Positions 46,419-56,468 are shown, counted from the stretch's first letter. The stretch: DNA of 64,000 nt from Sinorhizobium sp. BG8 (GCF_016864555.1 NZ_CP044011.1:3181501-3245500); one strand, 5' to 3'. The notes: a model not told the origin generated them from the letters alone. Numbers and translations are program-made.

Positions 46419-47863
46419 ATGGATCACCCTGCAGGCAGGACCGGGGGCACCCGCGTGGCCGCAGTCATGACGGCGATACGCCAGCGGATCGCGGGCCGCA
46501 ATCTGACGCCGGGCGACAAGCTGCCCTCCGTCCGTGCTCTTGCAGGCGCGATGCAGGTGTCGACCTCGACGGTGGTCGAGGCCTACGAGCGCCTGGTGGC
46601 CGATGGCGCCATCCAGTCCCGACCCGGCTCAGGCTTCTATGTTGCCGGCCAGCTCGCCCCCTCTCCCTTGCCGAGGTCGGACCGAAGCTTGATCGCGCCA
46701 TCGATCCGTTCTGGATCTCCCGTCAGTCGCTCGAAAGCGACGACAACGCCCTCAAGCCGGGCTGCGGCTGGCTGCCCCCGTCCTGGCTGCCCGAAGCCGC
46801 GATGCGGCGCGCGCTTCGCACGCTGGCGCGGACGGACAGTTCCACCCTCGCCGACTATGGCACTCCGCTCGGGCTGCCTGCGCTGCGCCACCTCATCGCA
46901 CGGCGAAGCGGAGATCGCGGCATCGAGGTTTCCGCCGACCAGATCGTGCTCACCGAGTCCGGCACCCAGGCGATCGACCTACTGTGTCGCTTCCTGATCG
47001 AGCCGGGCGATACGGTGCTGGTGGACGATCCCTGCTACTTCAACTTCCAGGCCCTGCTGCGCGCCCACAGGGCGACGGTCGTCGGCGTACCCTATACGCC
47101 CGTCGGCCCGGATCTCGACCGTTTCGCCGAGGTCCTCCGCGAACATCGTCCGCGCCTCTACATCACCAACTCCGCGATCCACAACCCGACCGGCGCCGTC
47201 CTCTCCCCCGTCGTCGCCCACCGCATCCTCAAGCTCGCCGAACAGTTCTCCCTGACGATCGTCGAGGACGACATCTTCGCCGATTTCGAACACACGCCCT
47301 CTCCGAGGCTCGCCGCATTCGACGGCCTTGATCGCGTGATCCATATCGGCAGTTTCTCCAAGACTTTGTCGGCCTCGGTGCGCTGCGGCTTCATAGCCGC
47401 CAGAACCGACTGGATAGACGGTTTGGTCGATCTGAAGATCGCCACATCCTTCGGCGGCGGAAGGCTCGCGGCCGAGGTGGTGCTGGGTGCCCTCAGGGAC
47501 GGCAGCTATCGCAAGCACATGGAGGGGCTTCGCCTGAAGCTTTCCCGCGCCATGACGGAGGTCGGAACGCGGCTGAAGGCCATCGGGATTGAGCCATGGC
47601 TGGAACCGCAGTCCGGCATGTTCCTCTGGTGTCGCCTTCCTGATGGCATCGACGCCGCCGACATTGCCCGCCAGGCACTCGCGGAGGGCATCGTGCTCGC
47701 ACCTGGCAATGCCTTCAGCGTCTCGCAAACGGCCGGAAACTACCTGCGCTTCAATGTCGCCCAGTCGCTGGACGACCGGCTGTTCGATTTCCTGCGTCAG
47801 GCGATCGCGCGGGCAGGCTCCAGCGTCGGCGCCACGGGGCGTCCCGCGATCCTCAGTTCTTGA
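46419..47863 (+). pseudogene. MocR-type regulator (GntR HTH plus aminotransferase), frameshifted
   Basis: PLP-dependent regulator in two frames. The winged HTH part (TAIRQRIAGRNLTPGDKLPS, SVRALAGAMQVSTSTVVEAY, PGSGFYVAG) runs from ATG 46419. The aminotransferase-like part (SLAEVGPKLDRAIDPFW on, with ADYGTPLGLPALR, ITNSAIHNPTG and the PLP Lys in IGSFSKTLSASVR) continues in another frame to the stop at 47861. One extra C in the run at 46657-46661 restores GQLAPLSLAEVG and a protein of about 480 residues. Divergent from the DMT exporter, its likely target. The 3' end overlaps the convergent ABC permease gene by 11 bp. Confidence 0.85.
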
Positions 47864-48614
47864 GCTTGTAGCCCGTCTTGAAGATCCAGGCCGTCACCGC
47901 GAGGCAGGCCAGCAGGAACGCCACCACCATGGCAAGGCTGATCGCCGGGTTGACATCGGCTATCTCGAAGAAGCTCCAGCGGAAGCCGGACACGAGGTAG
48001 AGCACCGGATTGAAATGGCTGACGGTCTGCCAGAAGGGCGGAAGCATGTTGACCGAGTAGAAGCTGCCGCCGAGAAAGACGAGCGGCGGGACAACCAGCA
48101 TCGGGATCAGGTTGAGCTGCTCGAAATCCTTGGCCCATATGCCGATCATGAAGCCGAACAGGCTGAACGTCACCGCCGTCAGCACGAAGAAGAGGATCAT
48201 CATCAGCGGATGCGCGATGGTGATGTCGACGAAAAGCGACGCGGTGGCGAGAATGATCGTGCCGACGATCAGCCCCTTTGTCGCGGCCGCCCCCACATAG
48301 CCGATGACGATCTCGATCATCGAGATCGGCGCCGAGAGGATCTCGTAGATCGTCCCGGTGAACTTCGGGAAATAGATGCCGAAGGAACCGTTGCCTATGC
48401 ACTGGTTGAGAAGCGTCAGCATGATCAGTCCCGGCGCTATGAAGGCGCCGTAGGGCACGCCCTCGACCTCCTGCACGCGCGAGCCGATCGCCGCGCCGAA
48501 GACGATGAAATAGAGCGAGGTGGAGATAACAGGCGATACGACGCTCTGCAGCAGCGTGCGCCGTGTCCGTGCCATCTCGAATGCATAGATCGAGCGGATT
48601 GCCTCGATGTTCAT
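47853..48614 (-). CDS. yadH: ABC-2 type exporter permease (YadH-like)
   Basis: 253-residue inner-membrane permease with six TM helices. Family motifs are [39 protein letters not shown], the [20 protein letters not shown] loop and [20 protein letters not shown]. Length and order with the ATPase match the E. coli YadG-YadH pair. The substrate is not known. The ATG (48612-48614) overlaps the ATPase stop. The 3' end overlaps the convergent MocR gene. The frame open to 49019 is a shadow of the ATPase gene. Confidence 0.9.
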   Translation of the reverse strand: MNIEAIRSIYAFEMARTRRTLLQSVVSPVISTSLYFIVFGAAIGSRVQEVEGVPYGAFIAPGLIMLTLLNQCIGNGSFGIYFPKFTGTIYEILSAPISMIEIVIGYVGAAATKGLIVGTIILATASLFVDITIAHPLMMILFFVLTAVTFSLFGFMIGIWAKDFEQLNLIPMLVVPPLVFLGGSFYSVNMLPPFWQTVSHFNPVLYLVSGFRWSFFEIADVNPAISLAMVVAFLLACLAVTAWIFKTGYKLKN

Positions 48615-49537
48615 CGCTTCTCCCCCACGAGTTCGACGAAGATGTCCTCGAGTGAGCTCTGGTCCGTCGCCACGTCTTTGACACTGAGGCTTGCCGCAGA
48701 AAGCGAGCCCAGCAGTTCCGCAATCCCCGCGCGCTCGCCGGTCGGGTCGTAGTCGTAGACGAGGCGGCGCCCGTCGTCCGAGATCGAAAGCCCGTAGGGA
48801 TCGAGCGCCACGGGAATGCCCACCACCGGCTCCGAAAGTTCGATCGTCAGCCGCTTGCGCCCGAGCTTGTGCATCAGCGCCGACTTGTCGTCGATCAGCA
48901 GCAACTGTCCCTTGTTGATCACGCCGACGCGGTCGGCGATCTCCTCGGCCTCTTCTATGTAGTGCGTCGTCAGGATGATCGTGACGCCGGAGGCGCGCAG
49001 GCGCTCGACGAGCGCCCACATGTCCTTGCGCAGGCTCACGTCGACGCCTGCCGTCGGCTCGTCGAGGAAGAGCACTCTCGGCTCGTAGGAGAGCGCCTTG
49101 GCGATCAGGACCCGCCGTCGCATGCCGCCCGAAAGCTGGCGCAGCATCGTGTCACGCTTGTCCCAGAGTGACAGGTCTTTCAGGATCCTGTCGATCAGCG
49201 CCGGATTGGCCGCCTTGCCATGGAGGCCGCGCGAGAATGCGACCGTGTTGCGGACCGTCTCGAAAGCGTCGAGCGTCAGCTCCTGCGGCACGAGCCCGAT
49301 GATCTCGCGGGTCTTGCGAAAGTCCTTCACCACGTCGTGGCCCGCGACCGTCACGCTGCCGCTGGTGGCGTTGACGATGCCGCAGATGATCGAGATCATC
49401 GTCGTCTTGCCGGCGCCGTTCGGTCCGAGCAGCGCGAGGATCTCGCCCTCCTCTATGTCGAGGCTCACGCCTTTCAGCGCCTCGAAGCCGCCGGCATAGC
49501 TTTTTCGAAGATCGCGAATGGAGACGATAGGCGCCAT
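48611..49537 (-). CDS. yadG: ABC exporter ATP-binding protein (YadG-like)
   Basis: 308-residue ATPase, the same length as E. coli YadG. Walker [17 protein letters not shown]-loop [14 protein letters not shown], signature [16 protein letters not shown], Walker [13 protein letters not shown], His switch [12 protein letters not shown]. The C-terminal 90 residues form the extra domain of this family ([17 protein letters not shown]). Coupled to the permease gene by ATGA. The pair would export an unidentified compound. Confidence 0.92.
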   Translation of the reverse strand: MAPIVSIRDLRKSYAGGFEALKGVSLDIEEGEILALLGPNGAGKTTMISIICGIVNATSGSVTVAGHDVVKDFRKTREIIGLVPQELTLDAFETVRNTVAFSRGLHGKAANPALIDRILKDLSLWDKRDTMLRQLSGGMRRRVLIAKALSYEPRVLFLDEPTAGVDVSLRKDMWALVERLRASGVTIILTTHYIEEAEEIADRVGVINKGQLLLIDDKSALMHKLGRKRLTIELSEPVVGIPVALDPYGLSISDDGRRLVYDYDPTGERAGIAELLGSLSAASLSVKDVATDQSSLEDIFVELVGEKR

Positions 49538-49679
49538 GAAACGGTCCGCTGCGGAGGGAATCTGTTGAAGGGACCACCTATATGGCGCGTTTTGCCGAAT
49601 TTTTCACCCCGCCCGGTAAAAATCTCGTCGGAGCGCAACCCTGCCGTCGGGAGATCACGGACTGCGCCGGCCCGCCCCC

Positions 49680-50501
49680 TCACCCGAAGATGCTGTAGAG
49701 GAATCGTGCCGAGACGAAGATCAGGAACACGCCGAAGCCGATCTCGAGCTGGCGCTTGGTCATCGCATGCGCAATCCGCACGCCGTATGGGGTCACGAAC
49801 CAGGTCACGGGAATGATGAGAAGCACGGCGATCCAGTTGATGAAACCGGTCGAGAACGGCGGCAGGCCCGCTTCTCCCCAGCCTGCAAAGGCATAGCCGA
49901 AAAGGCCGGGGATGGAGATGAGCACGCCCACGCCCGCCGAGGTTGCCACCGCCTGGTGCATCGGCCGGCCGAAGAGCGACATGAAGGTATTGTTGAGCAC
50001 GCCGCCGCCGATGCCCATCAACCCCGAGAGCACGCCGATCAGAACGCCCACCAGCCATTTCCAGGGATTGCGCGGCAGGTCCTCGGCGATGTGCCAGCCG
50101 GGCCTGTTGAACAGCATGCGCAACGCCACGGCAAAGGCGATCACCGCGAAGATCAACCGGAGCTCCCGGCTGGAGGCGGACGCAGCGATCACGGAGGCGA
50201 GGATGGCGCCGAGCGGAACCGCCACGATCCAGCCCCTCAGAAGCGTCATGTCGACGGCCGCCCGTTTGCGATGGGCAAGGAAGGAGCGCAGCGACGTCGG
50301 CACGATGATGGCGAGGGAGGAACCGACCGAGAGGTGCATCCGCACCGCCTCTGGCACGTCGAGGTAGCCGAACACCTGGTAGAAGATCGGCACGAGGATC
50401 GCCCCGCCGCCAATTCCGAAGATGCCCGCCAGCAGCCCCGAGACGACGCCTGCGGCAAGGAGGGCGAAAGTGAAAACGGCAAGATCGATGACGGGCGGCA
50501 T
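49680..50501 (-). CDS. TSUP family permease (TauE/SafE type)
   Basis: 273-residue inner-membrane protein with about eight TM helices and the two TSUP repeats. The N-terminal motif is GLLAGIFGIGGGAILVPIFY and the second is GLMGIGGGVLNNTFMSLFG. Family members move sulfite, sulfonates or organic anions across the membrane. The ssu operon 15 kb away is not evidence of a link. It ends with EIGFGVFLIFVSARFLYSIF. 140 bp separate it from the ABC ATPase. Confidence 0.9.
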   Translation of the reverse strand: MPPVIDLAVFTFALLAAGVVSGLLAGIFGIGGGAILVPIFYQVFGYLDVPEAVRMHLSVGSSLAIIVPTSLRSFLAHRKRAAVDMTLLRGWIVAVPLGAILASVIAASASSRELRLIFAVIAFAVALRMLFNRPGWHIAEDLPRNPWKWLVGVLIGVLSGLMGIGGGVLNNTFMSLFGRPMHQAVATSAGVGVLISIPGLFGYAFAGWGEAGLPPFSTGFINWIAVLLIIPVTWFVTPYGVRIAHAMTKRQLEIGFGVFLIFVSARFLYSIFG

Positions 50502-50654
50502 GCGGTCTCCTGGCAGGCGGCGGCCGAATCGGCATGCAACCGGAAGGATCGGTTTTCCCCTTCAACTGTCATGAAACCGTGATGCTTTTCAATCAATCTC
50601 TCCGCGAGGCGAGGAGAATGCCGCCGCCGCCCTGCCCCACCCAGGCGTCTCCTC

Positions 50655-50867
50655 ATCCGCGGATACGCGGATATCGCCTCTGCTTCGCCAATGTCCGGGC
50701 GAAGGCTGACGGATGATCCGTCCACCGCACGCTTCCCGCCCCGGGAAGCTGTCGCATGCCCTCCACGCCCCAGTGGAGGGTTCAGAGAATGCCTATTGAG
50801 TGAATACGCGCGGCAACATACCCCTTCGCCGCAAACACCTCGACCGGCCTCGCGCCGGTCTTTTTTT
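50655..50867 (+). ncRNA. Candidate small RNA with multiple hairpins and intrinsic terminator
   Basis: Both neighbouring genes are on the minus strand, yet the region ends in a plus-strand terminator. Perfect hairpins occur at 50655-50672 (7 bp), 50708-50722 (6 bp), 50731-50749 (7 bp), 50759-50780 (8 bp) and 50842-50860 (7 bp plus seven T). A further 5-bp stem at 50810-50832 exposes a CCCCUUC loop able to pair with ribosome sites. The 5' end is not defined; it could start anywhere from about 50650 to 50755. No clear promoter box was found. I could not assign it to a known rhizobial sRNA family. Confidence 0.4.
50842..50867 (+). terminator. Orphan intrinsic terminator on the plus strand
   Basis: 7-bp stem (50842-50848 with 50854-50860, 5-nt loop) followed by seven T. 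No plus-strand gene precedes it, and on the minus strand the hairpin lacks a T tract. It supports the RNA candidate. Confidence 0.75.
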
Positions 50868-50884
50868 GGCGACCGGCCGCTGCC

Positions 50885-52153
50885 CTACAGCGAGCAGTGC
50901 CTGCGACCGGACTTGCGCGACCGGAGGTCGAAGTGGAAGTGGTCGCCGTGATAGCGGTCGCCGGGACCGAGCACGGTGTTGAAGTATTTGCAGCTGTCGC
51001 TGCGCACCGCCTTCAGCAGCCCCTTCTCGCGGAAGGCGAAGAAGCTCTTCTTGCGCACGTCGATTTCCTTGCCGGTCTTCAGCGTGATGCTGCCGAGGTC
51101 GATCGCGTTGCCGCGCGCATGCTCCGACATCGGATTGCCGGGCTGGGAATTCATCGTCCGGCACGAATAGGACGACATCTGGTGGATCGACTTGATGCCG
51201 GAGAGGTAGCGCATCCGCGCGGCCGGCACGAGTTCGTTCCTGACCCACTGCGCGAACGCTTCGGTGATCTGGCAGTTGACCGTTGCCGCCGGCTTGATCT
51301 GGATCCCGCCGGAAAGCCCCGAGACCTCGATCGGATGGTCGATCCCGCAGGAACGTCCCTTCGAGATCGGCGGGACGTCGCGGAACTGAACGCCGAGCCG
51401 CTGCAGCCGCTGGCGGCAGGATTTCTCTGATGCCGACATGCCCCCCATGGTTTCGGGTACCGACATGGGGTTGCTGAGCCGTGGCAGGAAGGCGACCTGC
51501 TGCTCCTGCGCGGGTGCGGCCATGCTGCCCTTGCGCGGCACGACGATGCGGCCGGCATCCTCGCCGGAAAGCCCCATCTCCTCGCCGGCTTCGGGCATGG
51601 GAACGCTCACGGGTTCTCCCACCTGCTGCGGGTTGTCTGTCCCGATCCCGTCCACCGTGACCGCCGTCGCATTGCCCTCGGCAATCTCCTCCGCCTGTGC
51701 CTGCGCCAGCCCCTGGACCGGCTCGACGCCGAGCGCCGCGTCCATGTTGACGCCGTTTTCCGGAATTTCGAGGCTGCCTGCATCCATCGAAGCCTGCTGC
51801 GTGCGCCCCAGCGCCTCGTCGCTGTCGATCCGCGGCAGCTGTCCGCCACCTGCCGACGCCTGCGCACCCGCATTCCCGATCGGCTGCATGCCGTCATCTG
51901 AAGGCATTTCTGCCAGGCCGGACGTTCCGAGGGAACCGGCGTTCCGCCGCGCGGAGGCAACGGGCGTCCCGGCGCTCGGATAGGCCGACGCATCGTTCGA
52001 CATCTGCACCTGAGCGGCGGGCGTAATCGCGTTCACGGTGTTCTGCCCGTCGATCTCGTCGGGCGGCACCAGTCCGCCGGCGGTGCAGGCGGCGAGCATC
52101 GTCGCGCTCATGAAAAGCCCGATCGGCCTGCGAAGGGAAGTAACTAACGCCAT
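50885..52153 (-). CDS. Extensin-like C-terminal domain protein, exported lipoprotein-like
   Basis: 422-residue envelope protein. The N-terminus MALVTSLRRPIGLFMSATML runs into AACTAGG, a lipobox-like site with Cys. Residues of about 30-220 are low complexity (Ala, Gly, Met, Pro, Glu-rich) and probably disordered. The C-terminal 200 residues are the extensin-like domain with four or more Cys: CGIDHPIEVSGLSGGIQ, SEHARGNAIDLGSITL and GDRYHGDHFHFDLR. The His and Asp residues resemble the VanY/M15 zinc peptidase site, so a peptidoglycan peptidase role is plausible but unproven. The ATG (52151-52153) follows AAAGGGACGG. Confidence 0.88.
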   Translation of the reverse strand: MALVTSLRRPIGLFMSATMLAACTAGGLVPPDEIDGQNTVNAITPAAQVQMSNDASAYPSAGTPVASARRNAGSLGTSGLAEMPSDDGMQPIGNAGAQASAGGGQLPRIDSDEALGRTQQASMDAGSLEIPENGVNMDAALGVEPVQGLAQAQAEEIAEGNATAVTVDGIGTDNPQQVGEPVSVPMPEAGEEMGLSGEDAGRIVVPRKGSMAAPAQEQQVAFLPRLSNPMSVPETMGGMSASEKSCRQRLQRLGVQFRDVPPISKGRSCGIDHPIEVSGLSGGIQIKPAATVNCQITEAFAQWVRNELVPAARMRYLSGIKSIHQMSSYSCRTMNSQPGNPMSEHARGNAIDLGSITLKTGKEIDVRKKSFFAFREKGLLKAVRSDSCKYFNTVLGPGDRYHGDHFHFDLRSRKSGRRHCSL

Positions 52154-52314
52154 ACCAACCGTCCCTTTCGCTCCGCGACCATCCGTGCCGTGTACCCCAT
52201 TGCGGGATTGCGCGGCCTTGTCCTCCGCGATGGTGAAGCCGCGATGTGTCCGCTTCGGGTCCGCACGCGCCGGGCGCGTGGTCGCAAGGCTACGCGCTTG
52301 CAAGACAATGAAAA

Positions 52315-52333
52315 TTTACCGCAACAGGGTAAA
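52315..52333. promoter_or_regulatory. TTTACC-N7-GGTAAA inverted repeat upstream of the extensin-like gene
   Basis: A perfect 6-bp dyad with a 7-nt spacer about 160 bp before the start. Its AT-rich arms stand out locally. A regulator site is possible. Confidence 0.3.
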
Positions 52334-52420
52334 TGAAGGGTTTCGCCGCGATCCCCGCTTTCGGGGCTGCAGCCAATTCCTGATGCCGTGGCGCGCCGTC
52401 CCGCCTTCTTCCTGCCAACA

Positions 52421-52447
52421 AAAAACCCGGCGCTGGCGGCGCCGGGT
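52421..52447 (-). terminator. Intrinsic terminator of the second chemoreceptor gene
   Basis: Perfect 9-bp stem (52425-52433 with 52439-52447, 5-nt loop), followed on the minus strand by TTTTTGTTGG. It lies 28 bp beyond the stop. Confidence 0.85.
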
Positions 52448-52475
52448 GAGGCAGGAATATCCGGCGATTATGGTG

Positions 52476-54290
52476 TCATGCCGCGCGGCGCATGGAGCTC
52501 TGGCTTCGCGTCCGGTTCAGCCGGAAGTTCTGCAGGAGCGTCTTGAGCTGGTTGCTTTCCTGGGTCAGCGTCTGTCCGGCGGCGTTGGTCTCTTCCACCA
52601 TGGCCGCGTTCTGCTGCGTCATCTGGTCCATCTGGTTGACGGCGGTGTTGATCTCCTGCAGGCCGACCGCCTGTTCGCGGGCCGCCGTGGCGATCGAGTT
52701 CACCTGGTCGTTCACCTTGTTGACCAGCACCTCGATCTCGCTCAGCGCATCGCCCGTCGAACGCACGAGCGACACGCCGGTGTTCACCTCGATCGCCGAG
52801 TTGCTGATCAGCCCCTTGATCTCCTTGGCTGCGTTGGCTGAACGCTGGGCGAGCTCGCGGACTTCCTGTGCGACCACCGCGAAGCCGCGACCCGCCTCGC
52901 CCGCACGGGCGGCCTCCACGCCCGCGTTGAGGGCGAGCAGGTTGGTCTGGAAGGCGATTTCGTCGATCACCCCGATGATCTGGCTGATGCGGTTCGATGC
53001 CTCCTCGATCCGGCTCATCGCCGAAACCGCGTCGCGCACGATCGCGCCGGACTTGCCCGCGCTGTCCTTGGTCACCGCGACCATGCGGCTCGCCTCGGCG
53101 GCGCGCTCGGAGGCGCTGCGCACGGTGGCCGTGATCTCGTCCAGCGCCGCCGCCGTCTCCTCCAGGGAGGCCGCCTGCTGCTCAGTGCGGTGCGAGAGGT
53201 TGTTCGCGGCCTCGGCAATGCCGCCGGCGCTGCCGTGCACGATCTCGGTCGAATGCGCGATCGCGTCGATGACGCTGCTCAACGATGCGACTGCGCGATT
53301 GAAGTCGTCGCGAAGCTTGGCATATTCAGGCGCGATCGTGTCGATCGAAGCCGTAAGATCCCCGCCGGCAAGGCGCTCCAGCGCTTCGCCGATGGTGTGC
53401 ATGGCATTCGCCTGGCTGTCGCTGACGGCCTGCTGGCGGCGCTCGCCATCGAGCCGCTGCGCATCGAGCCGGGCCTGCTGCTCGCCCTCGCGCAGCCTTA
53501 GTGCAGTGCGCTCGCGCACCGAGTCCTTCAACACGGACACGACCTGTGCCATCTCGCCGATCTCGTCGCGGCGGTCGGTCTCCGGTACCTCTCCCGAGAC
53601 GTCTTCCTCCGAGATCGCCCGCATGGTGTTCTTCAGGCGGTTGATCGGCAGCACCACGCTGCGCACGATGGCATAGGCGAGCAGGATGATGGCGACGGCG
53701 CCGATGGCGAGGATCAGCCCGGCCTGGATCGCATTCGCACGGAAGAGCGCTGACAGATCGTCCGCATAGACGCCGGTGCCCACGACCCAGCCCCAGGGAG
53801 CGAACCCGGCCACGTGCGAGTATTTCAGCACCGGCTCCTCGAAGCCCGGCTTCGGCCAGTAGTAGTCGACGAAGCCGTTGCCTTCGGCCTTCGCCACGCG
53901 GGCGAATTCCTGGAAGATGTGCTTGCCGGTCGGGTCTTTCATGCCCGACTGGTCCTTGCCGTCCATCTCGGGCTTCAGCGGATGCATGATCACGCGGGCG
54001 TCGAAGTCGTTGATCCAGAAATAGCCGTTACCCTCGTAGCGCAGGGCGCGAACGGCATTCATCGCGCGGGCCTGGGCCTCTTCGCGGGTGAGTTCCCCCT
54101 TCGCCTCGAGGCCTTGGTAGTAGGCGAACATGGCGACGAGGTTTTCGTCCATCGCCCGAAGCTTGGCCTTGCGTTCGGCCACCATCGCATCCTGGTGTTG
54201 ATAGAGCGAGAAGGCGAGCGCACCGGCGAACACCGCCAGCGCAAGCCCAACGAGCAGATAAAGACGGGTCGAGATTCTCAGACTTTTCAC
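52476..54290 (-). CDS. Methyl-accepting chemotaxis protein with single-Cache sensor
   Basis: 604-residue chemoreceptor. TM1 is about residues 7-27. A periplasmic single Cache (sCache_2-like) domain spans about 35-180: [20 protein letters not shown], then [20 protein letters not shown] and [13 protein letters not shown]. This type usually binds small organic acids. TM2 is about 185-207, then HAMP ([20 protein letters not shown]), a linker and the signalling domain with [20 protein letters not shown] near residue 475. The C-terminus [12 protein letters not shown] has no CheR pentapeptide. The start is GTG at 54290 with GGAG upstream; the ATG at the open frame's start lacks one. Confidence 0.92.
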   Translation of the reverse strand: MKSLRISTRLYLLVGLALAVFAGALAFSLYQHQDAMVAERKAKLRAMDENLVAMFAYYQGLEAKGELTREEAQARAMNAVRALRYEGNGYFWINDFDARVIMHPLKPEMDGKDQSGMKDPTGKHIFQEFARVAKAEGNGFVDYYWPKPGFEEPVLKYSHVAGFAPWGWVVGTGVYADDLSALFRANAIQAGLILAIGAVAIILLAYAIVRSVVLPINRLKNTMRAISEEDVSGEVPETDRRDEIGEMAQVVSVLKDSVRERTALRLREGEQQARLDAQRLDGERRQQAVSDSQANAMHTIGEALERLAGGDLTASIDTIAPEYAKLRDDFNRAVASLSSVIDAIAHSTEIVHGSAGGIAEAANNLSHRTEQQAASLEETAAALDEITATVRSASERAAEASRMVAVTKDSAGKSGAIVRDAVSAMSRIEEASNRISQIIGVIDEIAFQTNLLALNAGVEAARAGEAGRGFAVVAQEVRELAQRSANAAKEIKGLISNSAIEVNTGVSLVRSTGDALSEIEVLVNKVNDQVNSIATAAREQAVGLQEINTAVNQMDQMTQQNAAMVEETNAAGQTLTQESNQLKTLLQNFRLNRTRSQSSMRRAA

Positions 54291-54605
54291 AACGAACTCC
54301 AGCACAGCTGGGCGGGCGCCCACTCAACTGACGATCGTCAGGAAATTCCGTTAAATTCCACTAAATTTGCATCTATTAAAATTGCAGACGGCGGCCGCTC
54401 GGCGAAAATATTCGGCGTTGTGGAGCAAGTGCCACAAGAGATGCCGATGAAGGCTGAAACTATCTCCCGGGAGTGACGGCAAGATGGACGAACAGCGGCT
54501 CGAAATCGTCCGCCTCGAAAGTCGGAAATCGGCATTCGGAAAGGTGATGGGGCTGCGCTAGGCTTGAGGCATTCTCACAACACGCCCCTTGCGGCCTCTC
54601 CGCGG
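54291..54605. other. Intergenic region between chemoreceptor and adenylate cyclase genes
   Basis: No gene. The part at 54335-54400 is AT-rich and is the probable promoter region of the chemoreceptor gene (minus strand). The cyclase gene, on the same strand, ends just to the right. No terminator-like hairpin was obvious. Confidence 0.45.
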
Positions 54606-56468
54606 TCATTGCGTGTCGGCCGTCGACCCGCCCAGCAAGCCGGCCTTGCTTGCTCCGTCACGAAATGTGGTGAGCGCCTCGTCTGACGTTACGGGCCAGT
54701 TTTGGATGTAGGCTTCGACCGAGAAGTTCGGAAACTCGCTGCGGATGCGCCCGACCAGTGCCGTTGATTGATCCGTTCGCCCGAGCCTCGCGTTCGCCAT
54801 CGCCCGGATCATCAGTGACTCGCCATGGACCGGAGCCTTCATGGCGGCGTTGATGGCGTCCTGGTCGTGTCCTGCGACATATTCAGCGACGGCCAAGGCC
54901 GCATGGTACCAGGATGGTGCGCTCGGGTTAAGGCGCAGGGCGTGCTTCGCCAGTTCCACGGACCGAACAGGGTCCCCGACCACCAGTGGGAGGTTGTATG
55001 CGATAAGCGCCAGGTTGTCCGCATCATTTGGAGCCAGATCGATGGCCCGCTCGAAGTCGTCTTGGGCGCCTGTCATGTCGCCATCCGCTGCTCGGAGCGT
55101 AGCGCGTTGTCCGAGGGCTACCCAATCGTTTGGGTCCAGTTGAAGAGCACGCAGTGTGTCCTGGCGAAACATCCCCATGGCCCCTTTCACGTCGTCGGTG
55201 AACCCGAGTGTTCCGGCCATCGAGTACGCAATCCCGAGTTCGCTCCAGGCCCGCGCAAACTCAGGATCGATTTTCACTGCTTTTTCCAGATAGTCGATGC
55301 TCGCAAATACGCCTTCCTTGGTGCCGAGTTGGAGGCTGTCGGTGCCGAGCAGATAGAGATCGTACGCATCAAGGCTTGCAGGCGGTTTCCGTCGGGCGAT
55401 CTCCCTGTCGCTTTTGGCGATTTCACCGGTCCGTGGTGACGCCAGGCTGCCCACGACCCTGGCGGTGATCTCATCCTGAACCGCGAACAGGTCGCTACTC
55501 GAACGGTCATATCGCTCTGCCCACACGTGCGACCCGGTGGCAGCGTCGATCAGTTGAGTGGTGACCCGGAGATCGTCGCCACGATTCTGTACGCTGCCCT
55601 CGAGGACATAGCGAACACCGAGCTCGCGTCCGATTTTCCTCACGTCCCCCTCATCCTCGTACCCGAAGCTGGATTGTCGCGCGGTCACGAAGATTTCTGG
55701 ATGTCTCGCCAGATCGGTAATGATGTCCTCGCTCAGGCCGGTCGCGAACCTCCCCCAACGCGCGTCGCCGTCGAGTGCATCGAACCGAAGGACGGCGATC
55801 GTGCGTTTCGCGTTTGGCTGATCATCGGAAGACCAAAGCCACCAGCCAAGGCCCAGCAATGAGAAGAGCGCCACAAAAGCCGCCGCTCCCCAACCGGCAT
55901 GCCCGAGGTGCGGCCGCAGTCGCAAACGCCACGGTGGTCCCGAGCCTGGAAGGCGCAATCGGTATGTTCGGACCGGTCGTGCGATGTTCTTGACTTGCTG
56001 GGCCCCGACGTAGTCGATCGGAAACTCCAGCTTACCCTGCAACTGGTCATAGGCCGTACCGGAAACCAGTATTCCTCCGGGTTCGCAGAGCTGTTCCAGG
56101 CGAGCCGCGACGTTGACCCCGTCGCCGAAAAGGTCGTCGCCCTCGGCGACCACATCTCCGAGATTGATCCCGATGCGAAGGACCACTTGCCGATCTGCGG
56201 GAACCTCGAGCTGCTGCGCCGCGAGAGCTGCTTGGACATCCACCGCGCAAGCCACGGCTTGGACCACCGAGGCAAACTCGATGATGGCGCCATCCCCCAT
56301 AAGCTTGACGATATGGCCACCATGCTTTGAGAGAAGCGGATCGAACACTTCGCTGCGAAGCGAGCGCAACGCAGCCAATGTGGCCGCCTCGTCGGCTTCC
56401 ATCAAACGCGAATACCCTACAATGTCGGCGGCCAATATCGCCACCAGACGGCGCGCCCGTTCTTCCAT
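54606..56468 (-). CDS. Class III adenylate cyclase with TolB-like and TPR domains
   Basis: 620-residue protein. Class III cyclase domain at about 1-165: metal-binding Asp in AAILAADIVGYSRLM-like LVAILAADIVGYSRLMEADE, a second Asp in KLMGDGAIIEF, and FGDGVNVAARLEQL with Asn and Arg transition-state residues. One TM helix follows (about 193-213). Then a TolB/FlgO-like beta domain (RTIAVLRFDALDGDARWGRF, VRYVLEGSVQNRGDDLRVTTQL, about 220-350) and several TPR repeats to the end. This build is common in rhizobia; the sensed signal is unknown. Base use looks less GC-biased than in neighbours, which may mean transfer. Confidence 0.92.
   Translation of the reverse strand: MEERARRLVAILAADIVGYSRLMEADEAATLAALRSLRSEVFDPLLSKHGGHIVKLMGDGAIIEFASVVQAVACAVDVQAALAAQQLEVPADRQVVLRIGINLGDVVAEGDDLFGDGVNVAARLEQLCEPGGILVSGTAYDQLQGKLEFPIDYVGAQQVKNIARPVRTYRLRLPGSGPPWRLRLRPHLGHAGWGAAAFVALFSLLGLGWWLWSSDDQPNAKRTIAVLRFDALDGDARWGRFATGLSEDIITDLARHPEIFVTARQSSFGYEDEGDVRKIGRELGVRYVLEGSVQNRGDDLRVTTQLIDAATGSHVWAERYDRSSSDLFAVQDEITARVVGSLASPRTGEIAKSDREIARRKPPASLDAYDLYLLGTDSLQLGTKEGVFASIDYLEKAVKIDPEFARAWSELGIAYSMAGTLGFTDDVKGAMGMFRQDTLRALQLDPNDWVALGQRATLRAADGDMTGAQDDFERAIDLAPNDADNLALIAYNLPLVVGDPVRSVELAKHALRLNPSAPSWYHAALAVAEYVAGHDQDAINAAMKAPVHGESLMIRAMANARLGRTDQSTALVGRIRSEFPNFSVEAYIQNWPVTSDEALTTFRDGASKAGLLGGSTADTQ

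Larger units (their letters stand above)
50502..50884. other. Structured intergenic region between TSUP and extensin-like genes
   Basis: No protein gene. Starting near 50655 there is a series of perfect short hairpins ending in a strong plus-strand terminator (see ncRNA and terminator entries). The left part (50502-50640) holds the TSUP gene's promoter region on the minus strand. Confidence 0.5.
52154..52475. other. Intergenic region with extensin-gene promoter and chemoreceptor terminator
   Basis: No gene. It holds the minus-strand promoter region of the extensin-like gene, a GC-rich 8-1-8 palindrome at 52264-52280, the TTTACC/GGTAAA dyad and the terminator of the upstream chemoreceptor gene. 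Confidence 0.5.
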
